From the NCBI GenBank assembly GCA_902399975.1, contig CABOHA010000001.1:1141397-1205396 (forward strand): a DNA stretch of 64,000 bases, given 5' to 3'. The notes under the pieces were generated by a model, which was not told where the DNA came from, ran no database searches, and was given only the letters and a program-made list of their open reading frames with translations. A program made the translations under genes and the position numbers. Source of the DNA: Coriobacteriaceae bacterium. GTDB lineage: Bacteria; Actinomycetota; Coriobacteriia; Coriobacteriales; Coriobacteriaceae. Below, in pieces: positions 13,301 to 18,549 of this stretch (positions are counted from its first letter, which is position 1; each line of letters opens with the position of its first letter).

Positions 13301-14280
13301 AGTCCGGTCGTCGCAAGGCGGGAGCAGTTTTTGAACGCATTAACGCCGATTGACGTGATGGATGTGTTCCCGCCCAGACCGGTATCGGTCAGAGCGCTGC
13401 AGGCATTATAAGCGTTCTCAGGAATCGAACTGAGACCAACGACCTTGTCGAGACCCGTAGACCGCAGCCCGCTCCAGGCAAACGCGGCATCGCCCATAGA
13501 GCCGATGGTAGCAACGTCATTAATGTTCAGGCTCGTAAGCGATCCGCACCCAGAAAAGGCCCCTGTTCCGATACTTCCAATGGTCATACCGGAAAAGCTG
13601 ATATCGGCGAGATTGGAGCACCCAGAAAAGGCGTGTAGTCCAATTGAAGAAATAGAGCTGTTCTCAAAACGCACCGAACGCAGATTGGAGGAATACTCAC
13701 AAATATATCCGGGGACCCCATCCACTCCGTAATCAACGATCAGATTGGTTACCAATTTACCATCGACAGAGTTCTCATACGGGTCGTTTCCATCGATCTC
13801 TACCGTAACGTTTCCGCTTGCATCACACGGATACACATAGCCGTTCGGCATAAGCTTGGCATACTCATAGACCGTTGGGTCCTCATACACGAGGGAATCG
13901 ACTTCGCTGTCATCGGACGAGGGTTCCGCCGTAGCAGCCAAGCTCTTTGCAGCATCGGAGTTGGTCGCGGAGCTCGAAAGGTCTTGGGCCAAGCTCGACG
14001 TGGAAGTGCTGGTATCCGAGCTGGACGATTCGTCCTGAGCGTTATTCGTTTGGTCGGAAGTTGTGGATGAGCTGCCCTCGCTCGAAGACGACGCGTTATC
14101 GACCGCATCGACATCAGCGTCAGAGCTCGAGTCGGTCTCTTGGGCCTCGCTCTCGACGGCGACCGCCCCGGCATCATCGGCATAGGCCGCGCGGGGCGCA
14201 AGGGGTATCGAGGTCACGACCATCGCAACCGAAAGATAGACAACCAAAAACCTATAGAGGGCAGCAGTGATCCTGTTCAT
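1357..14280 (-). CDS. Giant secreted, wall-anchored repeat protein (BspA-like LRR, InlB B-repeats, Ig-like modules, LADTG sorting signal)
   Basis: A 4307-residue surface protein. Residues 1-34 form a signal peptide ending AYA. A Ser/Thr/Asp-rich spacer follows to about residue 130. Two tandem BspA-like leucine-rich blocks, each about 390 residues, begin with YEYAKLMPN near residues 136 and 524, and each ends in a Gly-rich domain containing ISLEGMSV. About 19 InlB B-type repeats (F-x-GW core) occupy residues 914-2570. A module of one B-like repeat, an Ig-like domain, a putative Ig domain and an MBG-like domain then occurs three times (from about 2571, 3194 and 3709). Pro/Asp-rich linkers lie at 3646-3711 and 4153-4246. 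The C-terminus has LADTG (4272-4276), a hydrophobic helix and RRRR, a sortase signal of the LAXTG type used by class E sortases. The likely role is adhesion or matrix binding. The ligand is unknown. The ATG at 14280 has GGAAGG 5 bp upstream. Confidence 0.9.
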   Translation of the reverse strand: MNRITAALYRFLVVYLSVAMVVTSIPLAPRAAYADDAGAVAVESEAQETDSSSDADVDAVDNASSSSEGSSSTTSDQTNNAQDESSSSDTSTSTSSLAQDLSSSATNSDAAKSLAATAEPSSDDSEVDSLVYEDPTVYEYAKLMPNGYVYPCDASGNVTVEIDGNDPYENSVDGKLVTNLIVDYGVDGVPGYICEYSSNLRSVRFENSSISSIGLHAFSGCSNLADISFSGMTIGSIGTGAFSGCGSLTSLNINDVATIGSMGDAAFAWSGLRSTGLDKVVGLSSIPENAYNACSALTDTGLGGNTSITSIGVNAFKNCSRLATTGLESNTTIKTLREGCFSGTNMSGGLTLPLYSKIEELPSRAFYGSKLETVYLGCDHVVLINSTTFPKQYMTVMVPAKMVSQYESGHPKEVWESCNGSLPVPVGKMLQKIEISRDPDKMAYQPGEKISLEGMSVTFQYPHSTMDSDYEALIKEELGEYLTATPCDGDVFDESMDGEPIQLVYDDGYTRLVAYSKGNLQQAAYEYAKLMPNYYLYPCDANGNLTVEIDENSPRENSVDGRMVTNLIVDYGVDEVDAQLCADSTNLRSVRFENTSISKIGLHAFYNCPNLTDISLSGMTIGTIGKEAFYGCKSLASLNISETTTIGSMGDAAFAESGLVSTGLDKVIGLTSIPDRAYEGCKALTDTGLDKNASITSIGVCAFRFCSNLATTGLESNTTVETLGHTCFYGTDLSGGLTLPYNSKIEELPEKAFGSTNLETVFFGCNHAVLINTDTFPKYNMTVMVPARMIPKYANGHPKAVWERCNGCLPVPVGKVLENVEISRDPNNMTYETGETISLEGMSVELDYPHTVSIWNYEALIQEELGEYLTATPCDGDVFDESMDGQPVKLVYDDGYSHFETQTKGTLRLKKPEPTSFQISYAQTIDKGERKLMDGVELPDVSGATTIDAGAEVTLDAGALGMLNDNITFKGWYDTESGKYISREPVYTFTPDKDLSLEARFKLKDYAVHVNDAQATDSSQDYAHLSVTAQNCYRNAGETVEVSAVTDNALFLGWYLGEGDDAFAASDQLDFTYTVDKADAIVSEDKTDARIEITPRYCAPQASVVLSVDGVDENGQPLGQFLSTGLYGIGSRVTVVAVPMPGYVFDYATDALGNVVFTGDDGPSYTFVLEGDVQYTAHFREATDPDESLAALKAALIAAITAAAVLATMYGLGETVDPIAADAVIEIGMADNIEDVAAVGTKVLKEIKDIIDDHKKPKPHGDHKIEIIATAQPEVGGAVTGGGIHYEGTVATLEAVANPGYRFVCWKENGVEVSTSPLKTMTITDLTPEVVKMTAVFEKKVEVTAVAEADGIQADFSTGCTASPVKQSITRGDQAMVTASEGPDYAFVGWFEDGIEVSPERTYIFKAEVDRHLVARFRKADKTILVNTDPFDSAEVLCDGVPVVDGKVRAKDGDILTFTMRPKVRPDNPEKTYRFVEWRETDAQGITIANKQEVCEYRVNGNARIEAVMDGRDAHTVRAEADPLEGGTVTLKRGETAGMVLEVPEGERVTAEATPSEGYIFDGWYLSNGGSDATSTLVSSERSYTFEPITDCVIQAKFTRACKVDVVVEPAAAMAGKYLVHGEGYCMKGEPATLSIELTAEASKQFTFKGWYDAKTDLLLGTDPSYLEFYPEDVECTVRAVFEENTYTVTAKAKKTFVERGAVEIEGHPGASSVTCGYGDTVMLKAKANDGYRFDHWKDDSGREYDTAELVVKVTKSDTYTAIFTDSKPEVIVTADSWLGGTVTCNGTVVKPTTDTFKLGETLHLTAKAHPGFLFWGWYVNGRLKSLKHETSLVAKARGKTGHCVITAGFVPIDTVCVPLADPAEGGTVKASRVLADRGAEVALKATPNPGYVFTGWYTADGTFESADAEFTCHQERSHVHIARFMAKSYEVDATTVVDSGTGSLVESSVAGWAEGTGTVEAGHAATLTAHALSGYAFEYWADASGAVVSRDSTYHVVPTSDTTLQAVFSAKQYTVDVSCEESMGTVEGAGAYAAGQVATVRAVAAEDTAFVGWFRNGTCVSSKKTYRFAVREDTSLYAVFASGSYVVHTVASPAEGGAVSGFGGYEAGDRATLRAIANTGYSFAGWTDDKGETVSENADYTVKVAGDATYTATFTPKSYQVVLSASDDSVSTLSGEGSYQFGDTVELNATPMGTKRFVGWYVLDAEGNKLLLSCDAHCWVKLDKDMVEGLEDDTLELQAVFADPYEVTVTGEVVVKDKASNRGCRVTGSGSFAVGDQVELSAVAGMGYRFVGWSTDKEGTSIVETATTLDVTATQDITYYAQFESDGQVTITVTGSSIFRGTALLIDGIPAGSRSYDRGDMFMAIAIPWKKYHFSHWVDDAGVTVSYSAFYIGTAKENRQLTAVFYETGCDVQVATYPKDAGFSMVALGTGGSYHSAAIMFTVPHKGWKFKYWVDENGMPVGFTPVINRVVFGNRTFTAVYERATMSVTAVDPRQGGHVEGSSEDESLGYAVTNEVENGESTTLTAVSDAGYVFDGWYARNDDGSLGDEPLSTDATWTFVPEDNMTVEARFAEAPKYKVTARAVNGSVDSESALDATDGKVTLSATPDEGCYLTRVTVAEEAGDDGSAGNAYDLDISDYKGGAYEVTLSGVSAQQKVTFEFEKAAAPEVLAQPRDASAYEGDPVELSVVAEAGRNVRVHAAVSSGSAADVKLSYQWYRVSDDGGKAVALKSETGETLSIAQLDSDGEGEYFCRITQNYLGTVAKTDTEHAKVSIVPREALVFNGRVLPVATAHDEYRAQIAGAMGGKAPYAYNLDDVEVPEGMQLTLADDGSGALVLSGVPAATGACRFKIRCTDDLGNKCDAHFVLLVKAKKAPLAFEGQTFTYNATAQAPELSGVPEGCEDDVKLTYVGTGDTHYSSDQAPVDAGTYRAVATLDAKGYVGNASCDFTIEKAPVDISIETADVTYDGARHGAAVAVAGLDTSAYSVAYRGIDGTSYGPTALEPYDSGNYRVTVKVTDPNYQGKKSAEFSIAKASQVITGTTSYSGVYGGDPIVFNNVAQTPVSFELVDSDDDASPVSIKGRCATVKAAGTARVVAHAAASRNYLAAEDVELTVAVAPAQLLVKVDDAERFEGQENPEFTSSLVSRCDTSDVKVTYFCSANKKSPAGEYQIDAAVADPNFDVAVDPGTLTVKKKPEHYKVTAKAVNGSVNNALVSVVEGGDAILSATPDEGCYLERVTVVQAGSDATVDLDISDYKGGAYEVTLNDVTASQEVTFEFAKADAPRVVAQAKDVSVHEGDTVALSVAAEAGKNVADHAASSTGCAAEVELSYQWFRMANGKAVALDGETGETLSLADLDDEKAGEYFCRITQRYLGTEKQADSDCAAVSVVPWDTLVFNGDLLPAASAHGTYLATIAGAAGGKAPYEYAWDETKLPDGFKLSRTPGGLTLSGIPSKTGVSAFDITCRDARGEAMTARFALVVQAKHVKLSFTDSDFTFNGASQAPEVSGAPKVCKGDLRVWYFGTGSTQYSSTEAPTDAGTYRAVVTLRSHGYIGAATCQFEIAPAKLKVKVDDAERFEGEANPAFTSRLEGAVDTSGVKVEYSCDADESSPAGEYQIGATVTDPNFDVEVVPGTLTVKKKQEPVDPDPVVPDPDNPDPDNPDPDQPDPGPNPDPDPNPEPDNPDPGPKPDPDNPDPDNPEPDNPDKPERIEVTAKAVNGSVDNASVTVDAGGDVTLSATPDEGCYLELVTVTEAGSDKAIDLDISDYEGGAYEVTLSSVTASQEVTFEFVKADAPKVIAQPQDASAHESDAVVLSVAAEAGKGVLDHASSSTGSAADVELSYQWFHMVGGEAVALEGETGETLLIEGLDDDCAGEYFCRVTQRYLGTETQVESDRAVVSVVPRDALVFNGGLLPVARAHSTYRATISGAAGGEAPYEYTWDDAKLPDGFKLTRTAGGLTLSGTPSKVGVSTFDITCKDAQGKTVTAHFVLVVQAKRVELAFEGGNFVYSGDAQAPKVTGVPKACEGDLRVRYYGTGGTHYSSSEAPTDAGTYRAVATLRSDGYISAASRKFKISPAKLKVKVDDVERFEGEMNPAFTSSLKSSADTSGVKVEYSCVADESSPAGEYQIGATVADPNFDVTVEPGTLTVKKKQEPVDPDPVVPDPDKPDGPDPDKPDPDKPEPDQPDPGKPEPDKPEPDQPDKPDPDNPDKPEPDNPSKPEPEKPGTPDSDQPDSKDPTKPGSSDDSAADKAKASGAENSGKKESSKSSAQQLADTGDRAPLAVAVAAGAVALVALGLELLRRRRSDA
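1545..1830 (-). repeat. Pro/Asp/Lys-rich wall-spanning linker before the sorting signal
   Basis: Tandem PDKPDPD/PEPDNP units directly precede the LADTG anchor. This position and composition are typical of the wall-spanning spacer in sortase substrates. The DNA repeats make length variation between strains and assembly errors likely. Confidence 0.85.
3150..3345 (-). repeat. Pro/Asp-rich linker repeats (PDPDNPDP type) inside the giant gene
   Basis: Low-complexity codons encode alternating Pro and Asp/Asn/Lys between the second and third Ig-type modules. This is probably an extended spacer on the wall-anchored stalk. It is a coding tandem repeat, not a CRISPR. Confidence 0.85.
11560..13875 (-). 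repeat. Tandem duplication of the BspA-like leucine-rich block
   Basis: Two copies of about 1.16 kb lie head to tail (about 13875-12711 and 12710-11560). Both start with YEYAKLMPN, share VTNLIVDYGVD, SSITSIGV-like LRR steps and a GCLPVPVGK/GSLPVPVGK segment, and end in the same ISLEGMSV domain. The repeats have diverged, so this is an old internal duplication rather than an assembly artefact. Confidence 0.85.
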
Positions 14281-14284
14281 AGGA

Positions 14285-14369
14285 ACCTTCCCGCAATTCG
14301 CAAAGATACAGAGTCCCAGTGTGGGCCATCATTTCACATTACCCTGTATAAGCGACAATGCGGGAAGGT
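14285..14369 (-). promoter_or_regulatory. Inverted repeat that can mask the ribosome binding site of the giant gene
   Basis: ACCTTCCCGCA at 14285-14295 is exactly complementary to TGCGGGAAGGT at 14359-14369, with 63 nt between. On the minus-strand transcript the downstream arm contains the GGAAGG Shine-Dalgarno site of the 4307-residue protein. Pairing would hide it. This only matters if transcription starts upstream of 14369. No promoter could be placed with confidence. Confidence 0.45.
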
Positions 14370-14406
14370 AGCGTAAACGGTTTATCTAAGGGCGCAAAAG
14401 GTTGGT

Positions 14407-15549
14407 CTAATCGCAGCTCAAATCGCGCAGAGCCTCAATCGCCATGTTGACTTCCTCGGCCGTGTTGAAGTAACCAAACGAGAAGCGAACTACGCCCTGG
14501 CGCTCGGTTCCCAGCGCACGGTGCATGAGTGGGGCGCAATGGGCACCGGGGCGCGTCGCAATCCCCCACCCCTGCATGAGCGCGTCCGAGATCTCGGCAG
14601 AGTCGATATCACCCACGTTGAGTGAGACGATCGCCGAGCGCGACGGCTGGTCAAAGGCGCCGTAGAGCTTGATCTCCGGGATTTCGCGCACGCCAGCGAG
14701 AAAGCGATCCGCCAGTGCTCGCTCATGCGCCGCAATCGCCTCGACTCCGCTTTGCGCCTCGATAAAGTCGAGACCTGCGGAAAGTCCCGCGATGCCGTGG
14801 CCGTTGAGCGTGCCCGCCTCCAGGCGCGTAGGCCACTCAAGCGGCTGCAGCGCAGCGAAACTGTGTACGCCCGTACCGCCCATAGCCCAGGGCGCCACGT
14901 CGACGCCCTCCGCCACGGCCAGGCCGCCGGTCCCCTGCGGACCCATGAGCCCCTTGTGGCCGGTAAAGCACACAATGTCGAGCCCCATACCAGCCATATC
15001 GATCTTCGCCGTGCCGGCAGACTGCGAAGCGTCGACGATCACCAACGCACCGGCTGCATGGGCCATGGCAGCCACGCGCGCAATGTCGACCGCGTTGCCG
15101 GTCACATTGGAGGCGTGCGTCACCACCACAGCACGCGTGCCCGGCGTGACCAACCGCTCGAGCTCGTCGTAGTCGAGCACGCCGTTCGCGTCGCAGCCCG
15201 CATGCTCAACGGTCACGCCCTGCTCTGCCGCCAGGCGGTTGAGCGGACGCAGCACGGAGTTGTGCTCGAGCACCGTTGTGACCACGCGGTCGCCGGGGCG
15301 CACCACGCCATTGATGACGGTGTTGAGCGCCGCGGTGGAGTTGGGCGTAAAACAAACATGGTCAGCACGCGGGCAGCCCAGCAAGCGCGCAAGCTTGGCG
15401 CGACAGCCGTGGATGGTACGCGCCGCGTCGAGCGCACCCGACGTGGCGCCACGCCCGGCATTGCCAAGCGAGCACATCGCCTGCGTCACGGCATCGATGA
15501 CCGCCTGCGGCTTGTGCATGGTCGTCGCCGCGTTATCCAGGTAGATCAT
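14407..15549 (-). CDS. Cysteine desulfurase family protein (class V aminotransferase, selenium-cluster type)
   Basis: A 380-residue PLP enzyme expected to remove sulfur or selenium from cysteine or selenocysteine as an enzyme-bound persulfide or perselenide. MIYLDNAATT opens the fold. TGHKGLMGPQG holds the PLP-binding lysine. HCAPLMH near the C-terminus supplies the catalytic cysteine loop, followed by VRFSFGYFNT. This matches the NifS-like subfamily that accompanies selD, yedF and DUF3343 genes. The ATG at 15549 overlaps the previous stop as ATGA and has GGGAGG upstream, so it is preferred over a GTG five codons earlier. It is the last gene of the apparent selenium operon and probably supplies reduced selenium to SelD. 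That role is inferred from context. Confidence 0.9.
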   Translation of the reverse strand: MIYLDNAATTMHKPQAVIDAVTQAMCSLGNAGRGATSGALDAARTIHGCRAKLARLLGCPRADHVCFTPNSTAALNTVINGVVRPGDRVVTTVLEHNSVLRPLNRLAAEQGVTVEHAGCDANGVLDYDELERLVTPGTRAVVVTHASNVTGNAVDIARVAAMAHAAGALVIVDASQSAGTAKIDMAGMGLDIVCFTGHKGLMGPQGTGGLAVAEGVDVAPWAMGGTGVHSFAALQPLEWPTRLEAGTLNGHGIAGLSAGLDFIEAQSGVEAIAAHERALADRFLAGVREIPEIKLYGAFDQPSRSAIVSLNVGDIDSAEISDALMQGWGIATRPGAHCAPLMHRALGTERQGVVRFSFGYFNTAEEVNMAIEALRDLSCD

Positions 15550-15797
15550 CGCACGACCTCCCACATATCAATCACGGTATAGCCCTCGGTGGGAACGCCC
15601 GCCGCGGCAAGCTCGCTGCGCAGCAGCTCCTCATCGGCAGGCAACGCCTTCCACGCCAGACCGCAGCCGGCAGCGACCTCCCCGGGCACGGGAATCGTTC
15701 GCCCAGGAAGGCCGCGCTCAATGCACAGGGACTCGCAGCCCATGGCGGCCGCCGTGGTGGGAAACGTGATGACAAGCGCCGGGCGCTTCTCCCTCAT
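15546..15797 (-). CDS. DUF3343 domain protein (putative Se/S carrier)
   Basis: An 83-residue protein of the DUF3343 family: small, single-domain, cytoplasmic, typically found beside selD, yedF and a NifS-like desulfurase and proposed to carry selenium or sulfur. The frame contains VITFPTTAAAMGCESLC near the start, with the conserved cysteine pair (GCESLC), and PGEVAAGCGLAWK in the middle. The start at 15797 has GGAG 5 bp upstream. A longer frame begins five codons earlier at a TTG with no Shine-Dalgarno site. It overlaps the following desulfurase gene by 4 bp (ATGA), suggesting translational coupling. Its biochemical role is not established. Confidence 0.85.
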   Translation of the reverse strand: MREKRPALVITFPTTAAAMGCESLCIERGLPGRTIPVPGEVAAGCGLAWKALPADEELLRSELAAAGVPTEGYTVIDMWEVVR

Positions 15798-15816
15798 GGC
15801 AACTCCAACCAATACG

Positions 15817-16443
15817 CTACGGGCGCACGACGCGCACGGCCTGCTCCATCTTCTCCACGATCACGTACATGTTGGTGACCTCGCCCACCGCAAGCTGGTC
15901 TTTAATGCCATAGTGGTCGAGGCAGGTACCGCAGGTGAGAATCTCGACACCCTGCTCCGCCAGGCCCTTCAGGTCATCGAGCACCGGCGAGCCTTCGACG
16001 GTGAGCTTGGCGCCGCCGTTGTAGAACAGCATGGTCGCGGGCAGCTCCTCCTGCTGCGTCACGGCGAAGATAAACGCCTTCATGAGCTTGTGGCCCAGCT
16101 CGTCGTCGCCACGGCCCATGCAATCGGTGTAGACGGAAATGACGAGCTTGCCCTTGCCGGCGCTGGCGTCGCAGAAAGCGGCACCGTCCTGCTCGGGGTC
16201 TGCAACGGCCACGGCACCGGCGGTCGCGACAGTCACGTGCCACTCGGCGTCCGAAATCTTCTCGACCGAGGCCGTGCAGCCCTTCTCCTGCGCCATCTTG
16301 GAGATGTTCTTGACGGCGGTCTCGTTGTCGACCGAGGTCACGACGGCGCCCTCGCCATCAAGCTGTTTGAGTGCCTTAAGCGTCTTGACGACGGGCAGCG
16401 GGCAGGCATCGCCCATGGCATTGACTTCAATTTTGGTAGACAT
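15817..16443 (-). CDS. yedF: YedF family sulfurtransferase-like selenium metabolism protein
   Basis: A 208-residue two-domain protein. The N-terminal TusA-like domain has the CPLP motif at residues 14-17, the usual persulfide- or perselenide-carrying cysteine. The C-terminal DsrE-like domain has YTDCMGRGDDELG and, near residue 172, CGTCLDHYG. This fused architecture is the YedF family that co-occurs with selD in selenium-using bacteria. The start has AAAGGA 6 bp upstream. It lies 60 bp after selD, with a short hairpin in the gap, and 19 bp before the DUF3343 gene. It is probably a selenium relay to or from SelD. This is inferred, since no YedF reaction is firmly assigned. Confidence 0.9.
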   Translation of the reverse strand: MSTKIEVNAMGDACPLPVVKTLKALKQLDGEGAVVTSVDNETAVKNISKMAQEKGCTASVEKISDAEWHVTVATAGAVAVADPEQDGAAFCDASAGKGKLVISVYTDCMGRGDDELGHKLMKAFIFAVTQQEELPATMLFYNGGAKLTVEGSPVLDDLKGLAEQGVEILTCGTCLDHYGIKDQLAVGEVTNMYVIVEKMEQAVRVVRP

Positions 16444-16462
16444 AGCAAATCCTTTCGAAAGA

Positions 16463-16480
16463 ACCGTTCTAGAGAACGGT
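16463..16480 (-). promoter_or_regulatory. Small perfect hairpin between selD and yedF
   Basis: ACCGTTCT and AGAACGGT form an 8-bp stem with a 2-nt gap, 20 bp upstream of the yedF start. There is no real U-run, so it is more likely a processing or attenuation structure than a terminator. Confidence 0.4.
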
Positions 16481-16503
16481 AAACAGTTACATAAACGTGC
16501 GGG

Positions 16504-17553
16504 CTAGCGAACAACGTGGACGGCAGGACCGCCCGGCTCCGCCTCGCACACGCGACCGACAACGGCGGCAACGCGCCCCTCGGCATCCAGGCGACGCGCA
16601 AGCTCAACCACATCCGCCGCGGGCGCCGCGATGAGCAAACCACCCGAGGTCTGCGGATCGTACAGCGCATCTAACATACCCGGCTCCAGGTCCTCGTCGG
16701 CAGCCACACGCGGGCCAAAGAAGTCCTGGTTGCGGTAGGAACCCGCGGGGATAATGCCCAGACGTGCCATGTCGAGCACCTGATCAAAGAGCGGCACCGC
16801 CCCCGACGTAAGCTCGATCTGCACACCCGAGCCCTCGGCCATCTCGCACGCGTGCCCGATCAAGCCAAAACCCGTGACATCGGTGCAGCCGTGAAGCTCA
16901 AGTCCCTCGGCCAGACGAATCGGCGCCTCGTTGAGGGTGCGCATCGAGTCAAACATGGCTGCGGCCTCGTCCTGCTCGATGAGCTCGCCCTTAATGGCCG
17001 TGGTGATGATGCCCGAGCCGACCGCCTTGGTCAGCAGCAGAACATCGCCCACGTGCGCGCCGCTGTTGGCGAGCATGCGGTCGAGCGCGACAAAGCCGCT
17101 CACGGACAGGCCATACTTGGGCTCGTCGTCGTTGATGGTATGACCGCCCGCGATGGAGCAGCCGGCCTCGACGCACTTGTCGGCGCCACCCGCCAGAATC
17201 TGCCCGGCAACCTCAACGCCCAGGCAATTGGGAATGCAGAGCAAGTTCATGGCATGGCTCGGCCGCCCGCCCATGGCGTAGATGTCCGACAGCGAGTTGG
17301 CCGCGGCGATCTGGCCGAACAGATAGGGATCGTCGACCATCGGCGGGAAGAAGTCGATGGACTGCACGAGACCCAAGTTCTCGCCAACGCGGAAAACGCT
17401 CGCATCGTCGGAGGTATCGAACCCCACGAGCAGGTTGTCGTTATGCACATTGGGTAAGTCGCCCAGGACCTGGGCGAGGGCTCCGGGAGCCAACTTAGCG
17501 GCTCAACCGCTCGCGGCAGTCATAGACGTGAGCTTAATCTGATCGTCAGCCAT
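16504..17553 (-). CDS. selD: Selenide, water dikinase SelD containing selenocysteine (in-frame UGA)
   Basis: SelD makes selenophosphate from selenide and ATP, the selenium donor for selenocysteine and selenouridine. The gene starts at an ATG at 17553 with GAGAGGAGG upstream and reads through an in-frame TGA at codon 17 (17505-17503), giving TAASG-U-AAKLAPGAL. In other SelD proteins this position holds the catalytic Cys or Sec. Without readthrough the frame would begin at a TTG lacking a ribosome site and lose the active site. The rest is typical: ANSLSDIYAMGG, AGGHTINDDEPKYG, TDVTGFGLIGH and PQTSGGLLIA, with a total of 349 residues. It sits 70 bp after the activase gene. The genome must also encode selA, selB and selC, which are not in this window. 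Confidence 0.93.
17460..17476 (-). promoter_or_regulatory. Candidate bacterial SECIS hairpin of selD
   Basis: A perfect 7-bp stem (CGCCCAG with CTGGGCG) has the apical loop GTC, which lies 34-36 nt after the UGA. The apical GU resembles the SelB-binding loop of known bacterial SECIS elements, and the distance is within the usual range. A second small hairpin (GGCTCC/GGAGCC) lies closer, so the true element could be either or both. Confidence 0.55.
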
Positions 17554-17623
17554 CGATACCTCCTCTCATCGGTCAATCATTTTCTCCCAGTATACGCATG
17601 AATGCGAGCCTGCAGCGGATGCA

Positions 17624-18388
17624 TTAATTGAGCGCCTGTGCGTGAATCGCCGCACCGATGGCACCGGCAAAGCGGGCCTGGGGCGAGGTGGTGACCGGCG
17701 ACCCCAGCAGCGCTGCCAGCCGCTCCACCACGAAGGCGTTCTCGCACAGGCCACCGGTCAGGTAGTACGGGGCGCCCGCGGCCTGCCCGGCCATGGTCGC
17801 CACGCGCGAGACCACGCTATCGATCACGCCACGCGCAATGTTCTCGCGCGGCTCACCGCGACCGATCAGGCTGATAACCTCGCTTTCGGCAAACACCGTG
17901 CACATGCTGCTGATCTTGGTAGGCTCGCCGGTGCGGGCGAGGTCTGCCATCTGCTGCTGGGAAATGCCTAGGCGGTCGGCCATGATCTCCAAAAAGCGCC
18001 CCGTGCCGGCGGCGCACTTGTCGTTCATGGCAAACTTGGCCACGCGGCCACTTTTAAGCTGAATGACCTTGGTGTCCTGGCCGCCCACATCGATCACGGT
18101 GCCATGGTCGCCAAACAGACGCACGGCACCGGTGCCGTGGCAGGTGATCTCGGTCACAACCTTGTGCGCATAGGGCACGGCAACACGGCCGTATCCAGTC
18201 GCGACCACGCGTACGTCGTCGGCCGCCACGTCGTAGCCGGCAGCGGCAAGCTCACAGCGCAGACGCTCCCCCGCATCGACCGACGAATACCCGGTTGGCT
18301 GCACGCACGTCCACGCCACCGAACCCTCTCCATCGACCACAGCGGCCTTAGCCGCCGTAGACCCGATATCGATCCCGATACCTATCAT
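17624..18388 (-). CDS. Acyl-CoA dehydratase activase-type ATPase (BcrAD/BadF/HgdC family), YjiL-like
   Basis: A 254-residue ASKHA-fold ATPase. These proteins form a dimer bridged by one [4Fe-4S] cluster and inject a low-potential electron into a partner iron-sulfur protein on ATP hydrolysis. GIDIGSTAAKAAV is the first phosphate-binding loop, and VIDVGGQDTKVI the second. MNDKCAAGTGRFLE and SMCTVFAESEV carry the two cysteines that bind the bridging cluster. GGLCENAFVVERL closes the fold. The start has GAGGAG 6 bp upstream. It follows two double-cubane-cluster protein genes, which are its likely electron acceptors, as in yjiM-yjiL pairs. The final substrate reduced is unknown. Confidence 0.9.
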   Translation of the reverse strand: MIGIGIDIGSTAAKAAVVDGEGSVAWTCVQPTGYSSVDAGERLRCELAAAGYDVAADDVRVVATGYGRVAVPYAHKVVTEITCHGTGAVRLFGDHGTVIDVGGQDTKVIQLKSGRVAKFAMNDKCAAGTGRFLEIMADRLGISQQQMADLARTGEPTKISSMCTVFAESEVISLIGRGEPRENIARGVIDSVVSRVATMAGQAAGAPYYLTGGLCENAFVVERLAALLGSPVTTSPQARFAGAIGAAIHAQALN

Positions 18389-18439
18389 GGCTCTCTCCTC
18401 ATCAAAACATCAAGGACAGCGGCGCGCTCAGGCGCCTTA

Positions 18440-18549
18440 GCTCTAGGTTTCTCAGGTGCCGGAGGTTGCCCAGAAAGAGGAGCGCAGCGTACTTTGGTAC
18501 GCAAGCGACGGTTTGAGGGGCAAGATCCGGTGCCTGAGGAAGCTAGAGC
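18440..18549. repeat. Structured intergenic element, copy A (32-bp arms around a conserved core)
   Basis: The arms 18440-18471 and 18518-18549 pair over 32 bp with only a few mismatches or wobbles. The enclosed core runs from GAAAGAGG through a GCGTAC-TTTG-GTACGC hairpin to AAGCGACGGTTTGA. A second copy with different outer-arm sequence is at 19739-19842. Its right arm covers the stop codon of the preceding minus-strand gene (stop at 18543-18545). If transcribed with the operon it would lie between the double-cubane gene and the activase gene. Confidence 0.8.
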
